Of a stretch of DNA of 64,000 nt, positions 45,169 to 55,878 are shown one piece after another. The stretch lies in NCBI GenBank assembly GCA_932294295.1, contig OW028582.1, forward strand, positions 2,082,015 to 2,146,014, given 5' to 3'. Position 1 is the stretch's first letter; every line of letters starts with the position of its first letter. The notes under the pieces were generated by a model. That model ran no database searches. It had not been told where the DNA came from and saw only the letters and a program-made list of their open reading frames with translations. This DNA comes from Alitta virens. Lineage: Eukaryota > Annelida > Polychaeta > Phyllodocida > Nereididae. The translations under genes were made by a program, and so were the position numbers.

Positions 45169-45528
45169 GGTTTGCATTTTGAATGAGCTAACTGCGGCTT
45201 ACTCTCAGCTTGGTTTCATCATGAGATGTTATTCGATGGTGACTGATACTCGCTACTCTAGCGTGGGAAGTTTTCCGACACCTCTGCCAAATACGCCAAA
45301 GAAGAACAATGCCCTCTAGCCTGGCTGTAGTCATCGGTGGTCGCTTAAGTGAGATCATACACGATACAAGAGTAATTACACTTAACGATTTATCGGTGAA
45401 AAATATTGCAAGAATAACCTGTTCATGACGAGCACACTTAAAATGAAAGTCTAGTCATGGTCAAGGAAGATTTTTGTTTTTTGCTTATCTTTGAAAAACA
45501 GACCTGCTTGTAATGGAACCCTGGGGTT

Positions 45529-45752
45529 TAGTGCAGTATGGCGGACCAAATTTATGCCTATATTTGGCGTCGATGAAATATGAAATTTACATTATTTCTA
45601 CAGTGGCGAAAAAATAAACTGCTCTCAACTGTGAACAAGAAAACCGCAGTCGTTAGTTTGTGACATACATTGAATTCAAGCATTTAACGTCAAATACTTG
45701 GCAACGAGGCTCGCTAAGTATGGTCATAAATTTAGGACTGCCACACTGCACT
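45529..45752 (+). mobile_element. MITE family M3
   Basis: AGTGCAGTATGGCGGACCAA at the left; reverse complement of TTTAGGACTGCCACACTGCA then CT at the right; TTT flanks. The TGACGTCA palindrome of other copies is degraded here. Confidence 0.8.
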
Positions 45753-45819
45753 TTTGCCGAACCCTGCTATAACGAACACTTCAGTTCGACCAATGACCCT
45801 AGTCACCCTACATTGTTAT

Positions 45820-45995
45820 GACCTTGTACTCGGGGGTCTATGCGGAGGCAAGTAAAAGTCCCCACCCATGCATAGGGTAAATGTGTAACATGGTGCGGAC
45901 TCCCAAGCTTTATCATCTCATCATTACGTCTGCCTCTGGCAGCTGGTCATATAAACTGACTAAGCTTTACACCCAGTGGCATTGAGACATAAACC
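45820..45995 (-). repeat. Repeat D with SINE-A-like core
   Basis: CCTTGTACTCGGGGGTCTAT, GCAAGTAAAAGTCCCCACCC, TTATCATCTCATCATTACGT and GGTCATATAAACTGACTAAG occur in order. This copy shows that repeat D and SINE-A share the core module. Confidence 0.8.
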
Positions 45996-46229
45996 ATACT
46001 ATCTTCATAATAGAATATTAGTTCTCCTAAGTAATTATATTGATCAATGGCAAAAGCCCTACAGATGCCAGTTTCTTCTTGCATGATATTCGCTCGGACA
46101 GCCCTCCTTGGCAACCAAGGTGTTTATCTCCTGCGAATGTAATGACTGATGAATTAGTAAAGACCTCGAAGGCATCTATAGAGAAGTGATTAATACTACA
46201 GAGCCGCGGTTGCTGAATTCCTGTAGAAG

Positions 46230-46396
46230 TGGGTGGGTGGATTATGGCTTTACGTCCTGTATTTCTGCACCTGGTGGGCTAATTAGGACAGGCAGGGACC
46301 ATGGCAATGAGATGATGGATGAAACAGCCATCCAACTTAGGCTTGACCGGGAATTGGTTTGAAGTCCAGAGCGCTATCAATGAGCTAAGCCCCCAC
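46230..46396 (-). mobile_element. SINE-B with perfect 16-bp target-site duplication
   Basis: Reverse unit from TGGGTGGGTGGATTATGGCT to GAGCTAAGCCCCCAC, flanked by TGAATTCCTGTAGAAG at 46214-46229 and 46397-46412. The head is internally deleted around the B-box. Confidence 0.9.
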
Positions 46397-46687
46397 TGAA
46401 TTCCTGTAGAAGGGCAGCATACTCATAAATTATTTAATTTTTGAACTACATATTCTGGGCCAGTATTTTGTTTCATATATATGCACTTGGAGTTGGTACT
46501 GTCAAAAAGTATTAATTATAAGTTTTGCTCTATGCAAGACGTTTAAAAGAAGGGTGAATTTACACTCCCTTTCTGCGTATGATGACTGCGTTTAACTTAT
46601 TTTTTATAATGAATTTTTCGTTAGAAGTGCACATGGTTCAAAAGGTACTTACAGCACTAATGGAGTTTAGTACCACCCCCTGGAAAA

Positions 46688-46834
46688 AGAATGAACTGTG
46701 CTCTGACTGTGAACAAGAAAACTGCTGTCGTTAGTTTGTGACGTCATACATTGAATTCAAGCATTTGACGTCATATGCTTGGCAACGAGGCTCGCTAAAT
46801 ATGGTCATAAATCTGGGTTCGCTATACTGCACTT
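46688..46834 (+). mobile_element. MITE M3, right part only
   Basis: CTGTGAACAAGAAAACTGCT, TTTGTGACGTCATACATTGA and GGTTCGCTATACTGCACT match the right half of 45529-45752 and 20032-20338; the left end is missing. Confidence 0.75.
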
Positions 46835-46904
46835 TTTCCAAGTAATGTAATAAATCAGCGTCTAGAATTCACCCATACTGTCATATCAGACATGCGTGTA
46901 TTTA

Positions 46905-46985
46905 ATTGGTGCGTTGCGTTCGGTATCTGTGCTGAGGCAAGCAAAAGATCCATCCATGGGGTTAATGTGTTTTCACCGTGTGGAC
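46905..46985 (+). mobile_element. SINE-A core fragment
   Basis: CGTTCGGTATCTGTGCTGAG, GCAAGCAAAAGATCCATCCA and TGGGGTTAATGTG match the SINE-A core without head or tail. Confidence 0.6.
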
Positions 46986-47270
46986 TTCTTTACAGCTAGC
47001 TCTACCATCTCAAAAATAAACTCTCTTTCCACCGCTTCGCTATTCAAATTCATAATTGTTCCAAGGGTATTAATTAAATATAGTAAAATTCCAATGAAAC
47101 AAACAACAAATACTTTTGAGCCTTTTAATAGTAATATAGTAGTTATTATTTTACTGAATGTGATTAAAATGACATGATTTGTGGGTTTTTTTTGTAATTT
47201 ACTAATTCATGCAAGACATGATGACCATGAAATAACGAAATTTTCACAATTAAAATGTCTTAAATATTTA

Positions 47271-47515
47271 GAGCTGTTCCATTTAAAAAAAAGGGGTGGG
47301 GGATTGGACAGGAAGGTTTTTTAATAAAGCGGGGGAGGAGGTTCTCAAAACGAGAAAAAGAGGGGACCATATTTTTCTAATATCTTAATGTAGAAAAAAT
47401 GTAGAAAAAAGAGGGGGGTAAAAAGCGGGGTGGGATGGGGGGGGTTGGGATCTGAAAAGTTTCCGTCCACACCCCCCCCCCCCCCCCCATCATCCTTTTT
47501 TAAATGGAACAGCCC
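47271..47515 (+). mobile_element. MITE family M1
   Basis: GAGCTGTTCCATTTAAAAAA at the left; reverse complement of TTTTTTAAATGGAACAGCCC at the right; TTA flanks. G-rich left half (GGGGTGGGATGGGGGGGGTT) and C-rich right end. Confidence 0.85.
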
Positions 47516-47734
47516 TTAATATTTTAACATAACAGGGACAAACAGTTCCATATTGTGTCAGTGGCAAAAATAATTGTCAACAAAACATCATGTAAAATAT
47601 ATATATACAGCACCTAAATTATAGCACCTTTTGCATTGCACAAGGAATTATCAAATATGGCAATAAAATGTAATAAATACTGAAGTATCAAACAGCGGGA
47701 ATAAATTAAAACAGTGATATCGTAAAGAAGTATT

Positions 47735-48639
47735 GAGTCATTCCGTGTCAATTCAACAAATTTCACAAAATTTTCCCATCTGACCATCTCAGATTTGCCT
47801 TTAAAAAATTCTGAGGCAAAGCTACTATTGTGTTTTGAATTATCTCACAACTCCATGACTTGTCATATATCTGTTTTATTAAATCCAAACTGATCTATAG
47901 ATACAATCATGAATACTTCTTATCCTTTTCACATCCAAACTTCAACTGTCTGCCCAGAGGCAAGCCCAGCTTGATCTTTTGACCTATCAACCAATCAGAG
48001 GTCTTTGCCTCTTGCCCTCCTGCCACATCATCACATTCCAGGAAATGCTATTCCTAATAAGTGAGTAGATTGGTGCAGGAGATCAAGGAGATATATCTAG
48101 CAACCCTGATTAGGCTGATATCTATTTGGTTTCGCATTCTCAATTACAATTAATAATAACAAAATATAGCAATGTAAATAACCAATAAAAATAACATTAC
48201 ACTACATTTGTTTATAGGAGGTGAGCAACATTTTAGATCAATATCTCTTCTCGTTTTGGCTAGAAAAATCACAGAAAAAGTTAAAATCTAGCCGTTGTTT
48301 GCACTCGTTTTGGCAACGTCATATGAAATGCAGTTTTTAAATGATTATACTATTCAAGTTAAGACCTCTAAAATGGATATGCTTTAGATTCTATATGGGT
48401 TGTATTAGTACCATGAATGAAATGTGGTTTACTGCATTTCATATGACGTTGCCAAAACGAGTGCAAAAATGGCTAAATATTAACTTCTTCTATGATTTTT
48501 CTAGCCAAAACGAGAAGAGATATTGATCTAAAATTTTGCACACCTCCTATAAACTAATGTAGCTTTGCCTCAGAATTTTTTTAAGGCAAATCTGAGATGG
48601 TCAGGTGGGAAAATTTGTTGAATTGACACGGAATGACTC
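47735..48639. mobile_element. Large hairpin element (M7) with a 375-bp insertion in its left arm
   Basis: GAGTCATTCCGTGTCAATTC at the left pairs with the end at 48639. Left-arm parts 47735-47825 and 48202-48333 together pair with the continuous right arm 48432-48639, around a loop at 48334-48431. The left arm is split after GCTAC at 47825 by about 375 bp ending in ACTAC at 48205. Flanks read TATT on both sides. The 61-codon frame at 48341 is hairpin sequence. Confidence 0.85.
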
Positions 48640-49191
48640 TATTTCTCGAGCTTGACTTCCTAAATAAAATCTGCAATGATATTAAAAAAAACCAGTTAAT
48701 TCAGATATCAAAGCTTCAAAACAAGTAGCTGAACGCTCAGCCTGAACCCGTGAACCCGAGCCTCGAGTTATTTTCGTCCCTCTCTGGCTAACCACACAAT
48801 GGATTCCAAATGGTCACGCGATCAACCTAAGTGCTTCGTGAAAAATTCACGACGCGAGAAATTCACGAAATGAACTCTTGACGTACGTACACTCTCTACA
48901 AGCTGAAGCAATCACATAAATGTCTTACATTATTAATCTAGTGATATAAGTCTTAAGATCTGAAATGAACTTCATTTCGGGTTGGAAATTTCCATTCGTA
49001 ATTCTGAATTATCATAAATACCTACTCAATATTCTTCCATTTTTTTTCTCTAAATTATATTCGTCTAAATTTCGTTTTTTAAACCATGATTAGTATGGTG
49101 ATTGACTCAAATGGTTCTAGAGTTTTAGCGGTGAGTCTTAATTTAATGGTAAGGTCATCTGAGATAAGATTCCATTTTACTAAGCAGCTAA

Positions 49192-49417
49192 GGGCTGATC
49201 CATTTAAAAGTGTGGGGTGGGACAGGAAGGTTTTTGAAAAAGCGGGGGGAGGGGGTTCTCCAAAAGAGAATTTATAAGGGAGGGGGGGGGGGGGCGGTTG
49301 ACCAGTATTTTCTTAATATCTTAATGTAGAAAAAAATAGGGGGGTGGGGGGTGGTGGGGTGTGTGAAAATTTTCCTGTCCACCCTCCCCTCCACTACACT
49401 TTTAAATGGAACAGCCC
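49192..49417 (+). mobile_element. MITE family M1 immediately after the MATCAP stop
   Basis: GGGCTGATCCATTTAAAAGT at the left; reverse complement of CTTTTAAATGGAACAGCCC at the right. Its right end lies 14 bp from the MATCAP stop at 49432, so it must form most of the 3' UTR or overlap the cleavage site. Long G tracts on the plus strand (C tracts in the transcript). Confidence 0.85.
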
Positions 49418-49431
49418 TTGTGAAAAGCGGA

Positions 49432-52400
49432 TCAAACATCTACTAAGTCATCATCAGTAAGTCCATTTTTGGTCAGTATGTCCTGCAGGCCTTCGAGGTA
49501 TCGAGGTAGGTTCTCCATGAATTGAGGGATCCGCGTGTTTTTGTAGTTTCCTAAAAGTCGCAATCGGTCGCAATCCAAGTAGCTGATCTTGCCGAGACGG
49601 ACGAGTGTTTGAAAGTCCAAAGTTCTCCTGTGTTTAAGAAGTTGTAGAGCTCCTTCCAGGTAGACTTGATCTTTACAAAATGCTCCTAGAAAAACACAAT
49701 CGAGAACAATGAGGACAATGCAGCTCTTTTTGGCAATTGTTTACCTTATTTTAAAGATTGAAAATTGAGGAATAAAAGTTTTGGACATCCAGGTCATCTA
49801 TCTTAATAGTTATTGCCGCAAACAACCATAGACACCTCTTAGGGCTGTTCCTTTAAAAAAAAAAGAAGGGGGCGGTAAAGGAACATTTTCAGACCCCACC
49901 CTCACTTTTTGTTTTTACAGACCCCACCGACCCACCCACCCCCTTTTTCTACATTAAGGTATTAAGAAAATAATGGCCAATCACCCCCCTCCCCCTCATT
50001 TTCTCTTTTGGAGAATGCCCCTCCCCCCCCCCCCCTTCTTAAAAAACAATCCTTTCCACCCCCTTCTCTTTTTTTTAAATGGAACAGGCCGTAGAAAACA
50101 ATTAATGTGATGTTTTCATATTGGGCAATACACTCCTGTTTGATATTATTACATGGTGTTGCGATTTTAATATTTCTGATTAGAATGAAAGCACCTACCG
50201 GGGCCTGAAGTTTCAATCTGTCCTCTCTTCGCTCGCAAACAGTAATCCCATCGCACATTCGGGTCGACCAGAAATCTCCCGAGATCTTGGAACAAATTTC
50301 TAAAGGAAAGCTGCAAAAGAACATGCATGTTATTGCACGACTTTGTAGTATAAATTGTTTTAAAAAAATGATTTAAGATTATTTTAGGTAAAGCAAAAAA
50401 GACCCAATTTTTGACATCTTACAGTATTTGATGAAATTTTGTAACATTGAATAAAAGCAATTCTTTTCTTTTTTTTTTGTAAGAAAATAGAAGAAAAACA
50501 TTTTCATAAAGTGAGTAACTTAGGTAATTCCAAGTAAATTTTATATTTAGTATTTCTATGGACTGTTCCATTTAAAAGTGTGGACAGGAAAGTTTTTAAA
50601 AAGTTTGGCAGGGGAAGGGGGCCGGGGTTCTCCAAACGAGAAAAAGAGGGGGTCCCCCCCCCCAGGGGGGATGGTTGACCAGTATTTTCCTAATATCTTA
50701 ATTTAGGAAAAAGAGGGGGGGGGGGAGTGGAGGGGTTCTGAAAATCTTCATATCCACCTCCCACAATGCTTTTAAATGGACTAAGGTAGAAATACACTTT
50801 GTTTTATGTAATTTTTGAAAAGCAAAAAATTTCTTTCAGTTAATTCACACATAATTCACACATAGCATCTCAGCTCATCTCGTGTTCTCGTTTACCTGGG
50901 AAGCCTTGTAGATGGTGTAATACAGCAGAGCGCATCGCCACAAACACGGGTCCTCTCGAAAGATGACGCTGTGCAGAGATGCGAGACCTTCTTCCGTGGG
51001 GTTCAGCGGTTCAAGTTCGAGGTCGTTCCTCATCTTCGTCTTGTGCCAGATTTGATAACGGTTGTTGCCGCTGCGGAGGTAGTGTGTTCCTGCGATAGAG
51101 AGGATAATCTTGTAACTCACAATTTAAGCCCAAACCCCTCTACTAAACCATCTTTGATAATTGCAGTTGAAGGTTTTATTAAAAGATTTGATTCCTAAAA
51201 TTGGCCATTTCTTCATATAAAACTTCACAATTTGCTACTTTTATATTTATTGAATTTAAGTTCAAAGTATTACTGGATTTTCTTAAGCCTATACTCCCAA
51301 GTAATTTCTGGATTTACTTAGGCCTACTCCCAAGTAATTTATGGATTTTCTTAGGCCTACACCCAAGTAGTTTTCGGACAAGAGCACTTTAATTTTTTTC
51401 CTAAAAGAGTGCTTTTGAATTTCAAGATATGATTTATTATTAAAGGGGTATAAGCTGTTTATGTGAAACTGGATCAGCAATAACTCTATACCATATATAG
51501 AGGTAAGCTTCTTGAGGAGGAGGAGTTACAAAAGATATGTTCTTGTTTGAATCCATTTCATCGCAGATTGTTAACAACACTTACCTAATTCATGTCTCAA
51601 TAACCCAATCATCCAATGTTCCCTCATATTACTAGTTCGAACCCGCAGAGTAGGTTTTCCCCTGACACGACTCATCGATGCCCTGGACACAAGGTCATCG
51701 ACCAGTTGGACGACCACCTCATCCTCAATCCCCTCCGCTGCAAGATAAGTCTTCGCGGCCTCCATGATTTGAACTCGACTCAGCTGTCGCCCTCCTGTTC
51801 GTCTTTCAAATTCTTCATAAGATCCGTGTTTATTCAGGGCATTTTCCATTATTGTTACGGCCTGAAATTTCGTGTAATTGTAGAATTAACAGTAGAAAAA
51901 AATTCAGATTATTCAATTGGTCTGCAGATTTACACCCAGGAAATGTACCCCAGGCAAATCTCGCAAAGTTGGGGTATTATTATAATTTATTCATGTGGCC
52001 CGCCAGGGGTAGTGGTCAGGCATGTCACGGCAGGGTCAACTCATTTAAATTTAACGTTTGGGTCTCTGCTGATTGGCTAGTTTGGAGCCCTATCTCGACT
52101 TATTTACTGGAGCCTTTGCTGGAGTGCAGATTTAGGGAGGTACAAATATGATGCTTTTTATTTTATTCTGATTTTAACTGAGTATTTTCTCAGTCTGTGC
52201 CATGTCATAATATGCAATACCTGAGAGCGACCCTTAGTTCCTTAAAACCATGAATTTAGATGCAGTCATGAATCATTAAGCTCCAGTTTCTTCATAATTG
52301 TGGAACCGGCGCAATATCAATAAAAACTGCAAAAAACAGATTCCGAAGGTACTCACCAGGTTTAGCAGTCGGTCGGACGCGGAGTTAAACTTCTCCAACA

Positions 52401-52983
52401 TAGGGGCAGTGGCTGGACTTCTGTACAGGAAAGTCGGATTGTAATGAAAGTTACAACAGAAAAATCTCTGCCGTTCGGAGTCCTGATTTTCCGGCTTGAT
52501 GGCCGCGATGACAGACTTTCTTTTCCGCAACGGAGGCTTTGGTTTTACTTGCACCAGGGGTTCGACAGGTTGCGGATCAGGTAGATTGAGATCAGAGTCA
52601 TTTCTATCAATACTGAGGCTGGAAGCTGAGTGCAGAGAATTGTCCGAGTCTTGACCGGTGTCGTTAAAAATATTGGGAAGTTTAGTAAGTTTTCTATCGG
52701 GTATTTCTTCTGCAGGAATGTTGCTATCAATAATCTCCACAATTTCTAATTTTCCTGAGACTGGTCCTTGTAAAGAAGTTGATTTTAATTTGCACCTTCT
52801 GGATCTGACATTTTGTTTATTAATGCTTGCACTCTTTGGTGAGGTCTTAGTAGCACTCTCCGTCTCATTATTCGTGTCATTTTTATCATCAGTTCTGAAT
52901 GCTTGTTTACTTCTTGGTTTTAGAGACCTCGTCCTTGGGGCGCGAGGTTGCTGATTGTTCGGCAGCGCTTTTAGCTGAGACAT
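49432..52983 (-). CDS. MATCAP-family tubulin tyrosine carboxypeptidase (KIAA0895/KIAA0895L-like)
   Basis: Five exons: 52983-52357, 51861-51585, 51089-50896, 50310-50199 and 49685-49432; 1464 nt, 487 aa (human paralogues about 470-520). Residues 1-160 are basic, Ser/Asn-rich and look disordered. The conserved part begins at FHYNPTFLYRSP. The zinc-peptidase motif HELGTH at 299-304 is completed across the exon 2/3 junction; the Glu of PTEEGLASLHS (334-335) is the likely third ligand. Then come VDPNVRWDYCLRAKRGQIETS and KDQVYLEGALQLL. Known members remove the C-terminal tyrosine of alpha-tubulin on microtubules. Family and fold are clear; which of the two vertebrate paralogues it matches is not, and a single ancestral gene is likely. 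It converges with EEPD1 and diverges from the fucosidase. Introns 3 and 4 each hold an M1 MITE. Confidence 0.93.
49842..50090 (+). mobile_element. MITE family M1 in MATCAP intron 4
   Basis: GGGCTGTTCCTTTAAAAAAA at the left; reverse complement of TTTTAAATGGAACAGGCC at the right; C-rich interior. Part of the minus frame 49962-50324 is its translation. Confidence 0.85.
50561..50782 (+). mobile_element. MITE family M1 in MATCAP intron 3
   Basis: GACTGTTCCATTTAAAAGTG at the left; reverse complement of GCTTTTAAATGGAC at the right; interior AGTATTTTCCTAATATCTTA and G tracts. Confidence 0.8.
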
Positions 52984-53388
52984 TCTTTGGCATCAATAAT
53001 ATAAGCACCAAGTTGACCAACTGATCGAAGTTGGAAAAGTACAATATATTATATGTATATCTTTGACTTTGAAAAAGCTGTAAAATTAACCGTTTGTAGT
53101 TATATTTAATATTTGCAGGATCAAAATATGTTTAAGATTTTTTACCCTTACATTTTGTGATCACTGATCTTGTCAAAATTAATATCCATACATGGGCCGA
53201 CCATGGCATCAACCATTAAATGCATGTCAATTGTCATTAATTAATGATCCATTCCAGATGCAACAGAATTGTTTGTCAATCAGATATGTTGAATCAAATT
53301 AATGGTGTTGTAGATCCAATCACTTTAATCCATCGATGCCTCATCAATGAATGAAAGAGAACGGGCACCTGCAACCCAAGGCGTCTCT

Positions 53389-53476
53389 GGTTGCCTGGCA
53401 ACGACGCAGCACGTGCGAATGTTTTTTCTGCTAGGGGGCGTTGAGATGCACGCCAAACATTTCCAACAGGGGGCGT
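53389..53476. promoter_or_regulatory. Divergent MATCAP/fucosidase promoter: X-box, E-box and two CTCF-like sites
   Basis: GTTGCCTGGCAAC at 53390-53402 is an almost perfect palindromic RFX X-box. CACGTG follows at 53410-53415. CTGCTAGGGGGCGT (53427-53440) and CCAACAGGGGGCGT (53463-53476) match the CTCF core at about 11 and 12 of 14 positions. The spacer between the two start codons is about 700 bp and more CpG-rich here than around it. Binding is inferred. Confidence 0.5.
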
Positions 53477-53691
53477 CAAATACAATTTTTGTCAAGGCCT
53501 GGTAGCATATATTTATGTCGTTGTTTGCACCAAAAATGTTTATTTGAGAGATATGTGACAGCTGACCTGGGTCATATACACCACGTAAGGTTGTGCCAAA
53601 GCCATTTTGGTCATCAAGCAGCAGTGACAGCGTTCCTCTGGTTCATGCACAGCTCATGAAGTATAGCAAGTTTACTTTGAGACTCAGAAGG

Positions 53692-55814
53692 ATGTTCAGA
53701 AGCAAAATGATGTCATTTGTCACTTTTCAAGTGGTTTTTGTGGTGAGCCAGGTCATCTTCTTCTATTCGTGCATACTTGGTAGCCCAGAGGATGTTGCAA
53801 AGTTGCCTAACAGGTATGGGATGGACAAACGAAAGGCTGACTCTGTAATGCAACAAAGTAGTCCATATGATGCTCCTGGAAAATACAAACCCACATGGGA
53901 ATCGCTAGAGACAAGGCCCTTACCGGACTGGTTCGATGAAGCGAGAATAGGAATCTTCATCCACTGGGGTGTTTTCTCCGTACCTGGATTTGTGGGCGTT
54001 GGTACGGAAGGTCTTGCCGAATGGTTTTGGTGGTACTGGAAGGTGAATGAAGTGGAACCGCTGCCGAACCCCATCCAGAATGAAAAGTTACAGAAATTCA
54101 TTAAAGAGCATGCGGGAGCAATTGAGAGCGTGCAGAAATTCATGAAGAACAATTACCCACCGACGTGGAAGTACCAAGACTTCGCCTCTCACTTCACGGC
54201 TGAATTTTTTGAGCCAGAAAAATGGGCTGAAATCTTCAAAGCATCTGGCGCAAAGTATATATTTGAAACTTGTTTGTTACTGTCATGAATTATTGATTTA
54301 ACTTCGAGAAGTTAACGCTCACCTCTGCGCACCTTTTGTATATGATATGACAAAATGTAATTGTTTGTGTTTAAGGTATGTAGTTCTGACGTCCAAGCAC
54401 CATGACGGATTCACTTTGTGGGGTTCTCGGAAGTCTTGGAACTGGAATGCTGTCGACGTCGGCCCACGCAGGGATCTAGTTGGTTTGTAACTTAACGCTG
54501 CTCTCTACCCGTTACGTCTTCACATAATATTCCTCTAAAATAGGTTTAAATGATGCGTTTTGTGACATAAAGCAAAACCTGGAAATATACAAACAAAAAA
54601 AGGGAGGTCACCATTTGCTTATTTTTAAATTATATATTAGAAGTTTTTAAAAAGAAGTTCAGCCATATGATTTCAGGTTCTTCTCATATGATCGTAAAAT
54701 ATCAGAACAATCCATATTCATGAGTAAAAGGGGACGTACGTCACCATGCTCACCATCTTTTGAAAAAGCTGTTAATTATACAAAACAGACATATTACTCC
54801 CAGTTTAGATTCAAAACTTCATAATTTCAGACAAGATAAGCCGACTACGACCTTAATCAATTAACAGTCATCAACTGTTAAAAGATGAAAACTGATTTAA
54901 AGCTGGCATTTGGTTACAGGAGAACTCGGAAAAGCGGTGAGAGACGCTGGGCTGCACTATGGATTGTACCATTCTCTCTACGAGTGGTTTCACCCAATTT
55001 ATCTTGAAGACAGAAGAAATAATTTCTCTACCCAGAACTTTTTGAAGGTAAGGCGTTGGAATATGCAACCAGGTTTTTGCACCTCTAGTTGAGTAGGATT
55101 GTCATCAATATAAATTTTTGATTCGATATCGATTTCAGTATTCCAATATTGCAATATCGCAAAATCCCGCAAATTGTATATTATCATCATTCCCAGTTAG
55201 AAATGGAACCACTAGCCACAAGAATATAACTCTCAAGTCATTGTGAAAGCATTTAACTCTAATTTTATTACTTCTAAGGTTGGTGAGAGCTGACAAGTAA
55301 AAAGTTTATAATTAGGCATTTAGTTTGCAATTTGGGGGCAGGGGCTGTGTAGTCAAGTGCTCATCCTGGCACAAATGTACAACTATAGAGGAATAACAAA
55401 GAATCGATACGTGAATTTTTTCGATATTGATATAAAAAAATTCTCGATTCATCAATATACATCATATCGATAACAACCTTACAGTCGAGTATTTCCATCA
55501 GTTTGCAAAGATTGAGAGATTTTATAACCAAATCGGCTGCATTGATCTGTAGTTGCTTGTATTGATATTTTAAGAATCTATAATGCTTTTATTAACTTGC
55601 CTATAATTGTATAATTTCCAGGAAAAAGTAACGCCAGAACTAATTGACCTCGTCACGAAATACAAGCCGGACATTCTTTGGTCTGACGGACATTTTGAGA
55701 CAACAGCCGATTACTGGAACTCCACTAATTTCTTGGCGTGGCTTTTTAATGACAGGTGACATATTTTTCAACACCCTTACCAGATTATCATCCTTTTAGC
55801 TTTTATATATATAT

Positions 55815-55878
<64 letters not shown>

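Noticed and set aside
50860..50895. Extra MATCAP exon sequence beyond Q366 in the same frame
   Set aside because: A clear donor (CCCAG|GTAAAC) ends the exon at 50896 and the next exon joins in frame with family-conserved sequence.
52000..52090. SINE-like A-box near CAGGGGTAGTGGTCAGGCA
   Set aside because: No B-box, body or second copy was found.
52658..52954. 98-codon plus frame that looks like a membrane protein
   Set aside because: Antisense shadow of MATCAP exon 1.
53763..54152. 129-codon minus frame
   Set aside because: Antisense shadow of fucosidase exon 1.
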